From Sinomonas susongensis (GTDB lineage: Bacteria; Actinomycetota; Actinomycetes; Actinomycetales; Micrococcaceae): a DNA stretch of 64,000 nt. Under the pieces are notes generated by a model, which was not told the origin of the DNA, searched no databases, and worked only from the letters and a program-made list of their open reading frames with translations. The stretch lies in contig NZ_SSNH01000002.1 in assembly GCF_005877005.1 (NCBI RefSeq), positions 124,001-188,000 of the forward strand, given 5' to 3'. Position 1 is the stretch's first letter. Every line of letters begins with the position of its first letter. Positions 1 to 7,963 of this stretch are shown here, piece after piece. The translations under genes were made by a program, and so were the position numbers.

Positions 1-618
<618 letters not shown>

Positions 619-663
619 TTAGCCCCGTCGGTAGCCCAGTGGGACAATGGATCGACTGGGAGA

Positions 664-1131
664 ATGATGAAGCGATTGACTGACGGGACCGGTGAAGGCC
701 CGGAGGACGAGCGGTCCTCCGAGGATCCTGAGGTCCACAGCATCACGACGGCGGCGGAGGCCCACAGCGTCGACATGCACCGGCGCATGGTCCGCTACGC
801 CACCGCCATGGGCATCCGTGTCGTGTGCATCGCCTTGCTCTTCTTCCTCGACGGCTGGCTCAAGCTTGTCGCGATCGCGGGGGCGGTATTCCTCCCCTGG
901 ATCGCTGTCGTCATCGCGAACTCGCAGGACAGGGCCGACACCTCGAGCGATGGACTTCTCGACGCGCCGCCGGCGGCCGAACTCGCGGGCGGCTACGGAC
1001 AGGTCGGGGAGGACGACGTCGTCCTCCAGGGCGAGGTGGTCACAGGAAGCGATGACGACGGCGGAACGGACGACGACGAGGCGCCGGACTCTCAGGTCGA
1101 GAGCCCCGGCAAGGAGGAGAAGAAGGCGTGA
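664..1131 (+). CDS. DUF3099 family membrane protein
   Basis: A 155-residue protein of unknown function matching the actinobacterial DUF3099 pattern. It has a polar N-terminus containing the typical VHSITTA segment, then two adjacent hydrophobic segments around residues 46-80 (RVVCIALLFFLDGWLK and VAIAGAVFLPWIAVVIAN), then a long acidic tail ending in Lys/Glu. The start could be either of two adjacent ATG codons (664 or 667) behind GGGAG. Upstream in-frame codons back to 517 look non-coding. The stop overlaps the GTG start of the next gene by four bases, so the two are probably translated together with the SURF1 gene that follows. Confidence 0.75.
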   Translation: MMKRLTDGTGEGPEDERSSEDPEVHSITTAAEAHSVDMHRRMVRYATAMGIRVVCIALLFFLDGWLKLVAIAGAVFLPWIAVVIANSQDRADTSSDGLLDAPPAAELAGGYGQVGEDDVVLQGEVVTGSDDDGGTDDDEAPDSQVESPGKEEKKA

Positions 1132-1382
1132 ACCTGCTGGGAATGCTGCCGGGCGACGAGCAGCAATTGGCTGTGTGCTCACGCAAGGGGTGCCATGCGG
1201 CCGCCGGCTGGGAGCTGCACTGGAACAATCCCCGCATCCACACGCCGGACCGCCGCAAGGTCTGGCTCGCGTGCGACGAGCATCGCGACTGGCTCGAGGA
1301 CTACCTCCGGACGCGGTCGCTGTGGATCGAAACGGTGCGGCACACGGAGGCCGGCGTGACGAGCCAGGACGGAGGCCGCTGA
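1128..1382 (+). CDS. small conserved actinobacterial protein, zinc-ribbon-like
   Basis: An 84-residue protein without a named function. It contains Cys17-x4-Cys22 and Cys49-x2-His52, an arrangement that could hold one zinc ion. It also has a tryptophan-rich core (WELHWNNPRIH, then KVWLACDEH) that I recognise as conserved among actinobacterial hypothetical proteins. The GTG start shares a GTGA overlap with the preceding DUF3099 gene and sits behind an AAGGAGGAGA ribosome site. The SURF1 gene starts two bases after its stop. This tight coupling suggests a membrane- or oxidase-related role, but that is only inference. Confidence 0.7.
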   Translation: MNLLGMLPGDEQQLAVCSRKGCHAAAGWELHWNNPRIHTPDRRKVWLACDEHRDWLEDYLRTRSLWIETVRHTEAGVTSQDGGR

Positions 1383-1383
1383 C

Positions 1384-2298
1384 GTGTACCGCTTCCTCTT
1401 CTCCCGCCAGTGGCTCACCTACCTGGGCCTCGCAATCCTGTTCGCCGTCGCCTGCGTCTTCCTGAGCCGCTGGCAGATGTCCCGCCTCGCGGACACGCAG
1501 GCGGTCATCGACCTCGTCAACCGGAACTACAACGCGACGCCCGTGCCGTTCAGCCAGGTGTCGGGACAGTTCGCGCAGCTCTCGTCCGATCACGAATGGC
1601 AGCAGGTCAGCCTGCACGGGACGTACGACGTCGCGGACACGCGCGTCGTGCGGAACCGCCCGCTCAACGGGCAGCCCGGGTACGAGGTGGTCGTCCCGCT
1701 GCGTCTCGACTCGGGCCAGACCGTCATCGTGGACCGCGGCTGGCTCCCGATCGGCAACAAGGAACAGGGCAAGCCGGACTCCGTCCCCGCGCCCCCGCCC
1801 GGCGACGTGACCGTCGTAGTGCGCCTCCTGCCGAGCGAGGCGAGCCTCAACCGCGGAGCCCCCGGGGGCCAGCTTGCGGAGATCAACCTGCCGACCTACG
1901 CGAGCCAGCTCCCCTACCCCATCCTGGCTGGGGCGTACGGCCTCATGGCGAGCGAGTCACCCGCCGCCGCCACGACTCCGACAGCCCTCCCCATGCCGCA
2001 GCCCGATGACGGAACGCACCTTTCCTACGCGCTGCAGTGGCTCGCGTTCGGAGTCCTCATGTTCATCGGGTTCGGCTACGCCGCCCGGCAGCACGCACGC
2101 AACAGGGCGATAGACGCGGCTGCCGAGGCCGCAGAGGCGGCTGCAACCGCCCACGAAACAGGTGTGGACCACGTCGAGGCCCAGCGCATCGCGGACAAGG
2201 CCGCGGCGAAAGCGGCGCGGTTCACCCCGAAGAAGCGCAGGCGTCCCACCGCCGAGGAGGAAGAGGACGCGATCCTCGACGCCCAAGGCTACCGGTGA
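1384..2298 (+). CDS. SURF1 family cytochrome oxidase assembly protein
   Basis: SURF1 proteins assist insertion of haem a into cytochrome c oxidase in the cytoplasmic membrane. The 304-residue product has the family topology: an N-terminal transmembrane helix at about 11-29, a large extracytoplasmic domain with RNRPLNGQPGYEVVVPL and VDRGWLP motifs, and a second helix at about 215-233. A 70-residue Ala/Lys-rich cytoplasmic tail follows, longer than in most homologues. It starts with GTG at 1384 directly after the small gene. Its stop overlaps by ten bases the stop of the convergent flavin-type gene. ctaA and ctaB lie about 23 kb away in the window and serve the same haem-A route. Confidence 0.85.
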   Translation: MYRFLFSRQWLTYLGLAILFAVACVFLSRWQMSRLADTQAVIDLVNRNYNATPVPFSQVSGQFAQLSSDHEWQQVSLHGTYDVADTRVVRNRPLNGQPGYEVVVPLRLDSGQTVIVDRGWLPIGNKEQGKPDSVPAPPPGDVTVVVRLLPSEASLNRGAPGGQLAEINLPTYASQLPYPILAGAYGLMASESPAAATTPTALPMPQPDDGTHLSYALQWLAFGVLMFIGFGYAARQHARNRAIDAAAEAAEAAATAHETGVDHVEAQRIADKAAAKAARFTPKKRRRPTAEEEEDAILDAQGYR

Positions 2299-2993
2299 CT
2301 CTGAGCGGCCAGGGCGCCGTCCTCGGAGCCTAGGGCGGCTGCTCGTTCCGTCACGTCGGCGGGAGCCGGTCCTCGGGAGTCCTCGTCGGGCACGGGGGCG
2401 ACGGCGACCCGCATGAGCGGAATGTGGCCGCCCCACACGCCCGCAGCGATGTCCTCGGGCTCGTCGACCGGCCCCCCGGAGCGCTCCTTCATCGACGCCT
2501 CGGCCAGGGGAACGGCCAGCACGGCCGTCGCCGCGAGCTCTTTGCGCGTGCTGGGCCGGAGGGTGGCCCACCGGCCCGGGATCATGTGATCGATGATCGC
2601 CGCGAGCCCGCGCTCGCGTTCGGCTGGATCGTCGACGGGGCGGGCGCGGCCGATGATCACGGCGCTCCGGTAGTTCATCGAGTGGTGGAATGCGCTCCGC
2701 CCGGCCACGAGCCCGTCCAGCTCGGTGATGGTCACGCAGACTTCCTGTTCGCGGGCCTTCGCGAGCCACCCGGCGGCAACGGACCCGTGGAGGTACAGGG
2801 TTCCCCCGCTGTCGGGACCGTCGACGTCGACGCCGAAGGCGGTCGGCAGCACCACTGGATGATCGCCGGCGACGACGCCGAGGTGGGCGAGCAGCGCGTC
2901 CTGCAGGAAGGCGTGGAGGCGGGTCCGCTCGGAGACGGCGCGATTCCGCCCCCTCGTGATCGTCGTCCGCGGGGTCGGTGAGAGTGAGTCCAT
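2289..2993 (-). CDS. pyridoxamine 5'-phosphate oxidase-like FMN-binding protein
   Basis: A 234-residue protein of the FMN-binding split-barrel superfamily (Pyridox_ox_2 type). It shows the family stretch GTLYLHGSVAAGWLAKA, the segment HSMNYRSAVIIGRARPV and a C-terminal VWGGHIPL motif. Members bind flavin, but the substrate here is unknown, and the protein is not a classical PdxH. The ATG at 2993 is preferred because the upstream in-frame extension runs into the control region of the divergent MocR regulator. The divergent arrangement with a PLP-dependent regulator, sharing an 82-base gap, strongly suggests it is that regulator's target. Confidence 0.8.
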   Translation of the reverse strand: MDSLSPTPRTTITRGRNRAVSERTRLHAFLQDALLAHLGVVAGDHPVVLPTAFGVDVDGPDSGGTLYLHGSVAAGWLAKAREQEVCVTITELDGLVAGRSAFHHSMNYRSAVIIGRARPVDDPAERERGLAAIIDHMIPGRWATLRPSTRKELAATAVLAVPLAEASMKERSGGPVDEPEDIAAGVWGGHIPLMRVAVAPVPDEDSRGPAPADVTERAAALGSEDGALAAQSHR

Positions 2994-3011
2994 GGGTCTA
3001 TCCTCGAACCC

Positions 3012-3062
3012 GAGTGGCTCGCAGGCACGGGCCACTTCTCGTCCAGTTCAACAGGCCACTTC
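3012..3062. promoter_or_regulatory. candidate MocR operator: two direct and one inverted repeat
   Basis: GGCCACTTC occurs at 3030-3038 and again at 3054-3062, 24 bases apart. A near-inverted copy (GAGTGGC) lies at 3012-3018. Two direct repeats plus one inverted repeat is the arrangement described for MocR/PdxR regulators. The cluster lies between the divergent starts and overlaps the region immediately before the regulator's ribosome site. Binding is inferred, not shown. Confidence 0.5.
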
Positions 3063-3075
3063 CGGAAGGATCCGG

Positions 3076-4413
3076 GTGCAAGCCCTTCCCATCTCCCTCG
3101 ATCGATCGTCGCAGGGCCCACTCCCGTCCCAGATCGCGGCACAGGTCCGCGAGCTCGTCCTCGCGGGCACGCTCCGCCCTGGAAATCGGCTCCCCTCGAG
3201 CCGGGCGCTGGCCAGCGAGCTCGCCGTGTCCCGCTCGGTGGTGGACAGGGCCTACGAGCAGCTGATCGCTGAAGGCTGGGCCGAGTCGCGACACGGATCG
3301 GGGACGTTCGTCTCGGACGTCCGCGGCGGCACAGCCCGCAGCAGGGCTGCCCCCGCCGGACCGGCACCCGAGCAGCGGCTGGTCCGGCTCGACGCCGGGA
3401 CGCCTTGGGGCTTTCCGAGGCAGGACGCGGGCTGGCGCCGGGCGTGGCGCGAGGTCTCCGTGGCCGAGCCGCCGAGGGGCTATGACGATCCGAGGGGGCT
3501 CCGGGAGCTCCGCGAAGCCCTCGCGGACCGGCTCGCACGGACCCGCGGGCTCGCCGTGAGCGCCGACGAGATCATCGTCACCGCCGGTACGACCGACGCG
3601 CTGCGCCAAGTCCTCCCAGAGCTCAGGCCCGGGGCGATCGGGGTCGAGGACCCCGGCTATCGGGCGGCAGTCGAGACGGTCCGCAGCTCGGGCAGGGACG
3701 TCGTCGACCTGCCCGCCACGCTCCCCATCTCCGCCTTGGGGGGAGCCGTCGCGGCGTACGTGACTCCGGCGCACCAGCATCCGCTCGGCCGGGTGATGCC
3801 TGCCGCCGACCGCCTCACGCTCCTCGAGACCGCACGGCGCGAAGACGCGCTCGTGATCGAGGACGACTACGACTCGGAGTTCCGCTACGACGTCGCTCCC
3901 GTGCCTGCCCTCGCGGCGCTCGACCGCGACCGCGTCGCATACGTGGGCACCGCAGCGAAATCAGTCGTGCCGACCCTCCGCGTCGGCTGGCTCGTTCCCC
4001 CGCCCAGCCTGCTCGACGCCGTCGTACGACGGCGCGACGTCACCCACAGCGGGGCGGCCTGGCCCTCCCAGCGGGCGCTGCTCACGCTCCTGCGGGACGG
4101 CTGGATCGACCGCACGGTCAGGGCCGCGAGACGCGTGTACGCCGAGCGGGCCGCCCGGGTCGTGGCCGCCCTCTCGCCGCACGCCGAGCTCGCAGCCCCC
4201 ATCGCCGGGATGTACTCGGCGTGGCTCCTGCCCGAGCCCGAGGCGGTGCGGGCCCGGGACGCAGCCCGCGCCGAGGGCTTCGAGCTCAACCTCCTGAGCA
4301 CGTATGCGCGGACGAACAAGGTGTCCGGGCTGCTCGTCAGCTTCGGCGGGACGACGGACGTCGAGCTGGACCGCGCACTCGGCGTCCTCGGCGCCGCGCT
4401 CAGGCGAGGGTGA
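3076..4413 (+). CDS. MocR family regulator (GntR-type HTH fused to aminotransferase-like domain)
   Basis: A 445-residue transcription regulator. An N-terminal winged helix (LPSSRALASELAVSRSVVDRAYEQL, about 37-60) is followed by a fold-type I aminotransferase domain. That domain has the PLP aspartate in DDYDSEFRY and a Schiff-base lysine at about residue 295 (GTAAKSVVPTLRVGW). Such proteins sense PLP or a related amine rather than catalyse transamination. GTG at 3076 is chosen over upstream codons because AAGGA sits six bases before it and the homologous sequence (VQALPISLDR) begins there. The divergent FMN-binding protein is the likely target. Its 3' end overlaps the convergent ABC-F gene by 14 bases. 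Confidence 0.85.
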   Translation: MQALPISLDRSSQGPLPSQIAAQVRELVLAGTLRPGNRLPSSRALASELAVSRSVVDRAYEQLIAEGWAESRHGSGTFVSDVRGGTARSRAAPAGPAPEQRLVRLDAGTPWGFPRQDAGWRRAWREVSVAEPPRGYDDPRGLRELREALADRLARTRGLAVSADEIIVTAGTTDALRQVLPELRPGAIGVEDPGYRAAVETVRSSGRDVVDLPATLPISALGGAVAAYVTPAHQHPLGRVMPAADRLTLLETARREDALVIEDDYDSEFRYDVAPVPALAALDRDRVAYVGTAAKSVVPTLRVGWLVPPPSLLDAVVRRRDVTHSGAAWPSQRALLTLLRDGWIDRTVRAARRVYAERAARVVAALSPHAELAAPIAGMYSAWLLPEPEAVRARDAARAEGFELNLLSTYARTNKVSGLLVSFGGTTDVELDRALGVLGAALRRG

Positions 4414-6001
4414 TGAGGTCGAGGTAGTCCGCGTTCCAGAGGTCCTCGACGCCGTCCGGCAGGAGCACGACCCGCTCCGGGTTGAGGGCCTCGACGGCCC
4501 CCTCGTCGTGGCTCACCATGACGACCGCGCCCTTGTACGTCCTGAGGGCACCGAGGATCTCCCGGCGGCTCGCGGGGTCGAGGTTGTTCGTCGGCTCGTC
4601 GAGGAGGAGGACGTTGGCACTCGACGCGACGATCGTGGCGAGCGCGAGCCTCGTCTTCTCTCCGCCGGACAGGACGCCCGCCGGCTTGTCCACGTCGTCG
4701 CCGGTGAACAGGAACGAGCCGAGGATCCCCCGCACGTCGGCGTCGCCGAGGTGGTCGGGAGCCGCTCGGCGCATGTTCTCGAGCACGGTGCGTTCGGGGT
4801 CGAGCGTCTCGTGCTCCTGGGCGTAGTAGCCGACCTTGAGGCCGTGGCCCTTGTGGATCTCGCCCGTGTCCGGAGAGTCGACGCCCGCGAGCATGCGCAG
4901 GAGGGTCGTCTTCCCGGCGCCGTTGAGGCCCAGGATCACGACGCGCGAACCGCGGTCCACGGCGAGGTCGACATCCGTGAAGATCTCGAGGGACCCGTAC
5001 GACTTGGAGAGCCCCTCCGCCTGGAGGGGGGTCTTCCCGCAGGGCGCGGGCTCCGGGAAGCGGAGCGCGGCCACGCGGTCCGCGACCCGCTCGTCGGCCA
5101 CGCCGGCGAGCAGGCGCTCGGCGCGCTTCGCCATGTTCTGCGCGGCGACCGCCTTGGTCGCCTTGGCCCGCATCTTGTTCGCCTGGTCGATGAGGACCTG
5201 TGCCTTCTTCTCCGCGTTGGCCCGCTCGCGCCGTCGCGCGCGCTCGTCGGTCTCGCGCTGCGTGAGGTAGCGCTTCCAGCCCATGTTGTAGATATCGATG
5301 ACGGCGCGGTTCGCGTCGAGGTGGAACACCTTGTTGACGGTTGCCTCAAGCAGCTCGACATCGTGCGAGATGACGATGAGGCCGCCCTGGTGCGATTTGA
5401 GGAAGTCACGGAGCCAAGCGATCGAGTCGGCGTCCAGGTGGTTGGTGGGCTCGTCGAGCAGCAGCGTATCCGCCGCGGAGTAAAGGATCCGCGCGAGCTC
5501 CACCCGACGCCGCTGGCCGCCCGAGAGCGTGCGGAGCGGCTGGTTGAGGATGCGGTCGGGGAGCGCGAGGTTTGCCGAGATCGCGGCGGCCTCGGCCTCG
5601 GCCGCATAGCCGCCGCCCGCGAGGAACTCCGATTCGAGCCGGTCGTAGCCGGCCATCGCCTTCCGCTGGACCGCGGCGTCTCCGCTCGCCATCGCGGTCT
5701 GCGCGTCGCGGAGCTTTCGGACGACGACGTCGAGCCCCCGCGCCGAAAGGATGCGGTCGCGAGCGAGCTGCTCCATGTCGGGGGTCCGCGGGTCCTGGGG
5801 GAGATAGCCGATCTCACCACTGCGGGTCACGGTGCCCGCGGCCGGGAGGCCGTCCCCTGCGAGCACGCGGGTGAGCGTCGTCTTGCCCGCGCCGTTCCGC
5901 CCGACAAGGCCGATCTTGTCTCCCTTGTCGATCCGGAAGGTCACCCCGTCCATGAGCAGGCGCGCGCCAGCGCGGAGTTCGAGGTCTTGGACAGTGATCA
6001 C
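4400..6001 (-). CDS. ABC-F family ATPase (ribosome-associated type)
   Basis: A 533-residue protein with two ABC ATPase domains and no membrane segments. The first P-loop is GRNGAGKTT (about 34-42) with signature LSGGQRRR and LLLDEPTNHLD. The second has GLNGAGKTT, LSGGEKTR and LLLDEPTNNLD. Between them lies a charged linker (about residues 250-310, RARRRERANAEKK) typical of the ABC-F interaction motif that reaches the ribosomal P-site. Role: translation factor or antibiotic-protection ATPase; the exact subgroup cannot be set by eye. GTG at 6001 is chosen because the protein then starts ITVQDLELRAG, as homologues do. The upstream frame is arginine-rich shadow. Confidence 0.85.
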   Translation of the reverse strand: MITVQDLELRAGARLLMDGVTFRIDKGDKIGLVGRNGAGKTTLTRVLAGDGLPAAGTVTRSGEIGYLPQDPRTPDMEQLARDRILSARGLDVVVRKLRDAQTAMASGDAAVQRKAMAGYDRLESEFLAGGGYAAEAEAAAISANLALPDRILNQPLRTLSGGQRRRVELARILYSAADTLLLDEPTNHLDADSIAWLRDFLKSHQGGLIVISHDVELLEATVNKVFHLDANRAVIDIYNMGWKRYLTQRETDERARRRERANAEKKAQVLIDQANKMRAKATKAVAAQNMAKRAERLLAGVADERVADRVAALRFPEPAPCGKTPLQAEGLSKSYGSLEIFTDVDLAVDRGSRVVILGLNGAGKTTLLRMLAGVDSPDTGEIHKGHGLKVGYYAQEHETLDPERTVLENMRRAAPDHLGDADVRGILGSFLFTGDDVDKPAGVLSGGEKTRLALATIVASSANVLLLDEPTNNLDPASRREILGALRTYKGAVVMVSHDEGAVEALNPERVVLLPDGVEDLWNADYLDLITLA

Positions 6002-6047
6002 GTGGGAGCGGCCTTTCGCATGGGAGGCCCGGACTGGGCCACCACCC

Positions 6048-6053
6048 ATGCTA
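6048..6053 (-). promoter_or_regulatory. candidate -10 box for the ABC-F gene
   Basis: TAGCAT on the minus strand lies about 46 bases before the GTG at 6001, in the 109-base gap after the formate dehydrogenase operon. No clear -35 box is visible. A short AGCCC/GGGCT hairpin at 6099-6111 overlaps the stop of the upstream gene. Confidence 0.3.
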
Positions 6054-6110
6054 ATGACCACAGGCGGCTGAGACACATTCGCTCGGCCCGCCCGTGGTAG
6101 CCCCTCGGGC

Positions 6111-7148
6111 TCAGGCCGGCTGCGCCTCCCCCGCGTGGGTGGTGTTGGCCTCGGCGGCGTGGCCCGCCGTCGTCGTCCCCGTCGCCTTCCCGGCCCCCGC
6201 GTCGACTGCCGCCCGTTCCTTGCCGGCCTCGGCACTCGCCGGCCGGCCCGCCGCGAGCCGCTCGCGCTGTGGCACGACGACGTACTTCGGGTCCAGCGTC
6301 GAGGCCCGGCCCGCCTCGAACACGCCGAAGCGCAGGAGCGCGGACCCCGCCGCGACCGCCAGGCCGCCCAACGTGCTCACGACGCGCGAGGACCGGCCGC
6401 CGAGGGCAAGCCCGACGGCTCCGCCGACGGTGAAGGCCTTCGAGAGCCGCAGGAGCCTGCCCGCCTTCCCGCGGAGGAACGTCTCGGCCGAGAGGTGGCC
6501 GCTGCGCTCCATCGCGACGCTCAGGGCGGTCTCCACCGCGGCCCCCACCACCGCCATCCGGCGTGCGGGGGCGCCTTCGTCGAGCGGGGCCAGCGCGGCA
6601 GCCACCCCTCCCGCAGAGGCGGCGGCCGAGCTCGCGAACACGAACGGAAGCCGCCCATGGGCGTCGTGCCAGGTGGGGACGGCCGTGTCGCCGATCAGCA
6701 CGGCCGTGTAGGTCGCGATTGCCGAGCCGGTGATCCCGGCGCCGATTCCCGCGGCCTTGCCCGCGCGCGGGAAGATGCCGAGCACGTTGGCCGCTGCACT
6801 GGCCCCCGCGAGCGGACCGTACGCCGAGAGGATCCACGAGCCGACGCTCATGGGAGACGTCGGCTTCGCCACGCGCAGCATGTTCACGAAGCGCTCGGGT
6901 CGGCCCAGGTCATGGACGAGGGCGACGACGGACGCGGAGATCGCGGTCAACGCGGTCAGCTTCGCCGTCCGCTCGAGTCCGGGACGGCCGCTGTGCTGCG
7001 CGCCGGCCGCGAGGATCGACGAGGCGCCCGCAAGGCCGCCCGCGAAGATGTAGCCCGCAATGTCGAGCGCCTCCCACGTAGGCTCCTTCAGGATCGGCCT
7101 GCCGTAGTACGACGTGAACTCCTCCCGGCGTTCGCGCCGGGGGCTCAC
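6111..7148 (-). CDS. NrfD/PsrC-like membrane subunit of formate dehydrogenase
   Basis: A 345-residue polytopic membrane protein, third gene of the formate dehydrogenase operon, probably the quinone-facing anchor. It has several hydrophobic helices with the NrfD-type pattern (GYIFAGGLAGASSILA near residue 33, then VALVHDLGRPERFVNMLRVAKPTSPMSVGSW). A C-terminal region rich in Ala/Glu/Thr follows. The GTG start at 7148 overlaps the stop of the iron-sulfur subunit by four bases (GTGA), and upstream codons read only arginine-rich shadow. This differs from the cytochrome b556 gamma subunit of enterobacterial FDH-N and is the usual actinobacterial arrangement. Confidence 0.85.
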   Translation of the reverse strand: MSPRRERREEFTSYYGRPILKEPTWEALDIAGYIFAGGLAGASSILAAGAQHSGRPGLERTAKLTALTAISASVVALVHDLGRPERFVNMLRVAKPTSPMSVGSWILSAYGPLAGASAAANVLGIFPRAGKAAGIGAGITGSAIATYTAVLIGDTAVPTWHDAHGRLPFVFASSAAASAGGVAAALAPLDEGAPARRMAVVGAAVETALSVAMERSGHLSAETFLRGKAGRLLRLSKAFTVGGAVGLALGGRSSRVVSTLGGLAVAAGSALLRFGVFEAGRASTLDPKYVVVPQRERLAAGRPASAEAGKERAAVDAGAGKATGTTTAGHAAEANTTHAGEAQPA

Positions 7149-7963
7149 TTCTTGGCTCCCCAGAACACGAGCGCAGCCCCGGCGAGGAGGCCGGCCGCGG
7201 CCCCGCCGGCCCGCTTCCACATCGCCGGGAGGTCGCGGGTCGTCACCACGGGGTCCGGCGGAAGGCCGTAGGTCTCCGGCTCGTCGAGCAGCAGGAAGAA
7301 CGCCCCGTCGCCGCCGACGCCGTTGTCCGGATCACGCCCGTACAGCTGGGCGCCCTCCTCGCCACGCTCCTTCAGCTCGGCGAGACGCGCGTCCGCCCGT
7401 TCGCGGAGCTCGTCGAGCTCGCCGTACTGGATCGACTTCGTAGGACACGCCTTCGCACATGCGGGCTCCTCCCCCGCCTCGAGCCGGTCGTAGCACATCG
7501 TGCACTTGAACGCGCGGCCGTCGCCCTTGCGCTGGTCGATGACGCCGTACGGGCACGCCGACACGCAGTAGCCGCAGCCGTTGCAGACGTCCTGCTGGAC
7601 GACGACGGTCCCGTGCTCAGTGCGGAACAGGGCGCCCGTGGGGCAGACGTCGAGGCACGCGGCGTTGGTGCAGTGCTTGCACACGTCCGAGGACATGAGC
7701 CACTTGACGCCGTCGTGCGCCGAGGGGTCTTGCGCGGGGACCTGCTTCTCGATGAACGCCACGTGGCGCCACGTGTTCGCACCGAGGGCGGACGTGTTGT
7801 CGAACGACTCGCCCGTGATCTCGAGGTTGGTGTCCGCGGGGACCGAGTTCCACTCCTTGCACGCGACCTCGCAGGCCTTGCAGCCGATGCAGAGGCTCGT
7901 GTCCGTGAAGAACCCCTTGCGTGGAACGCCCAGGCTGGGCATGCCGAGTTGGGTGACGCTCAT
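7145..7963 (-). CDS. formate dehydrogenase iron-sulfur subunit
   Basis: A 272-residue electron-transfer subunit carrying four [4Fe-4S] clusters. Cysteine groups are seen at CIGCKACEVACKEW (about 25-36), CKHCTNAACLDVCPTGA, CNGCGYCVSACPYG, and CTMCYDRL...CAKACPTKSI. Near the C-terminus a hydrophobic stretch (AGGAAAGLLAGAALVFW) can anchor the subunit in the membrane, as in FdnH. It should pass electrons from the molybdenum subunit to the NrfD-like protein. The gene overlaps its upstream partner (ATGA) and its downstream partner (GTGA) by four bases each, so the three are translationally coupled. Confidence 0.92.
   Translation of the reverse strand: MSVTQLGMPSLGVPRKGFFTDTSLCIGCKACEVACKEWNSVPADTNLEITGESFDNTSALGANTWRHVAFIEKQVPAQDPSAHDGVKWLMSSDVCKHCTNAACLDVCPTGALFRTEHGTVVVQQDVCNGCGYCVSACPYGVIDQRKGDGRAFKCTMCYDRLEAGEEPACAKACPTKSIQYGELDELRERADARLAELKERGEEGAQLYGRDPDNGVGGDGAFFLLLDEPETYGLPPDPVVTTRDLPAMWKRAGGAAAGLLAGAALVFWGAKK

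Noticed and set aside
2956-3075. A longer MocR start at the upstream GTG/ATG codons
   Set aside because: The extension would cross the operator repeats and the divergent gene's start; GTG at 3076 has a proper ribosome site.
4304-6100. A 598-codon plus-strand frame over the ABC-F gene
   Set aside because: Antisense shadow; both ATPase domains are on the minus strand.
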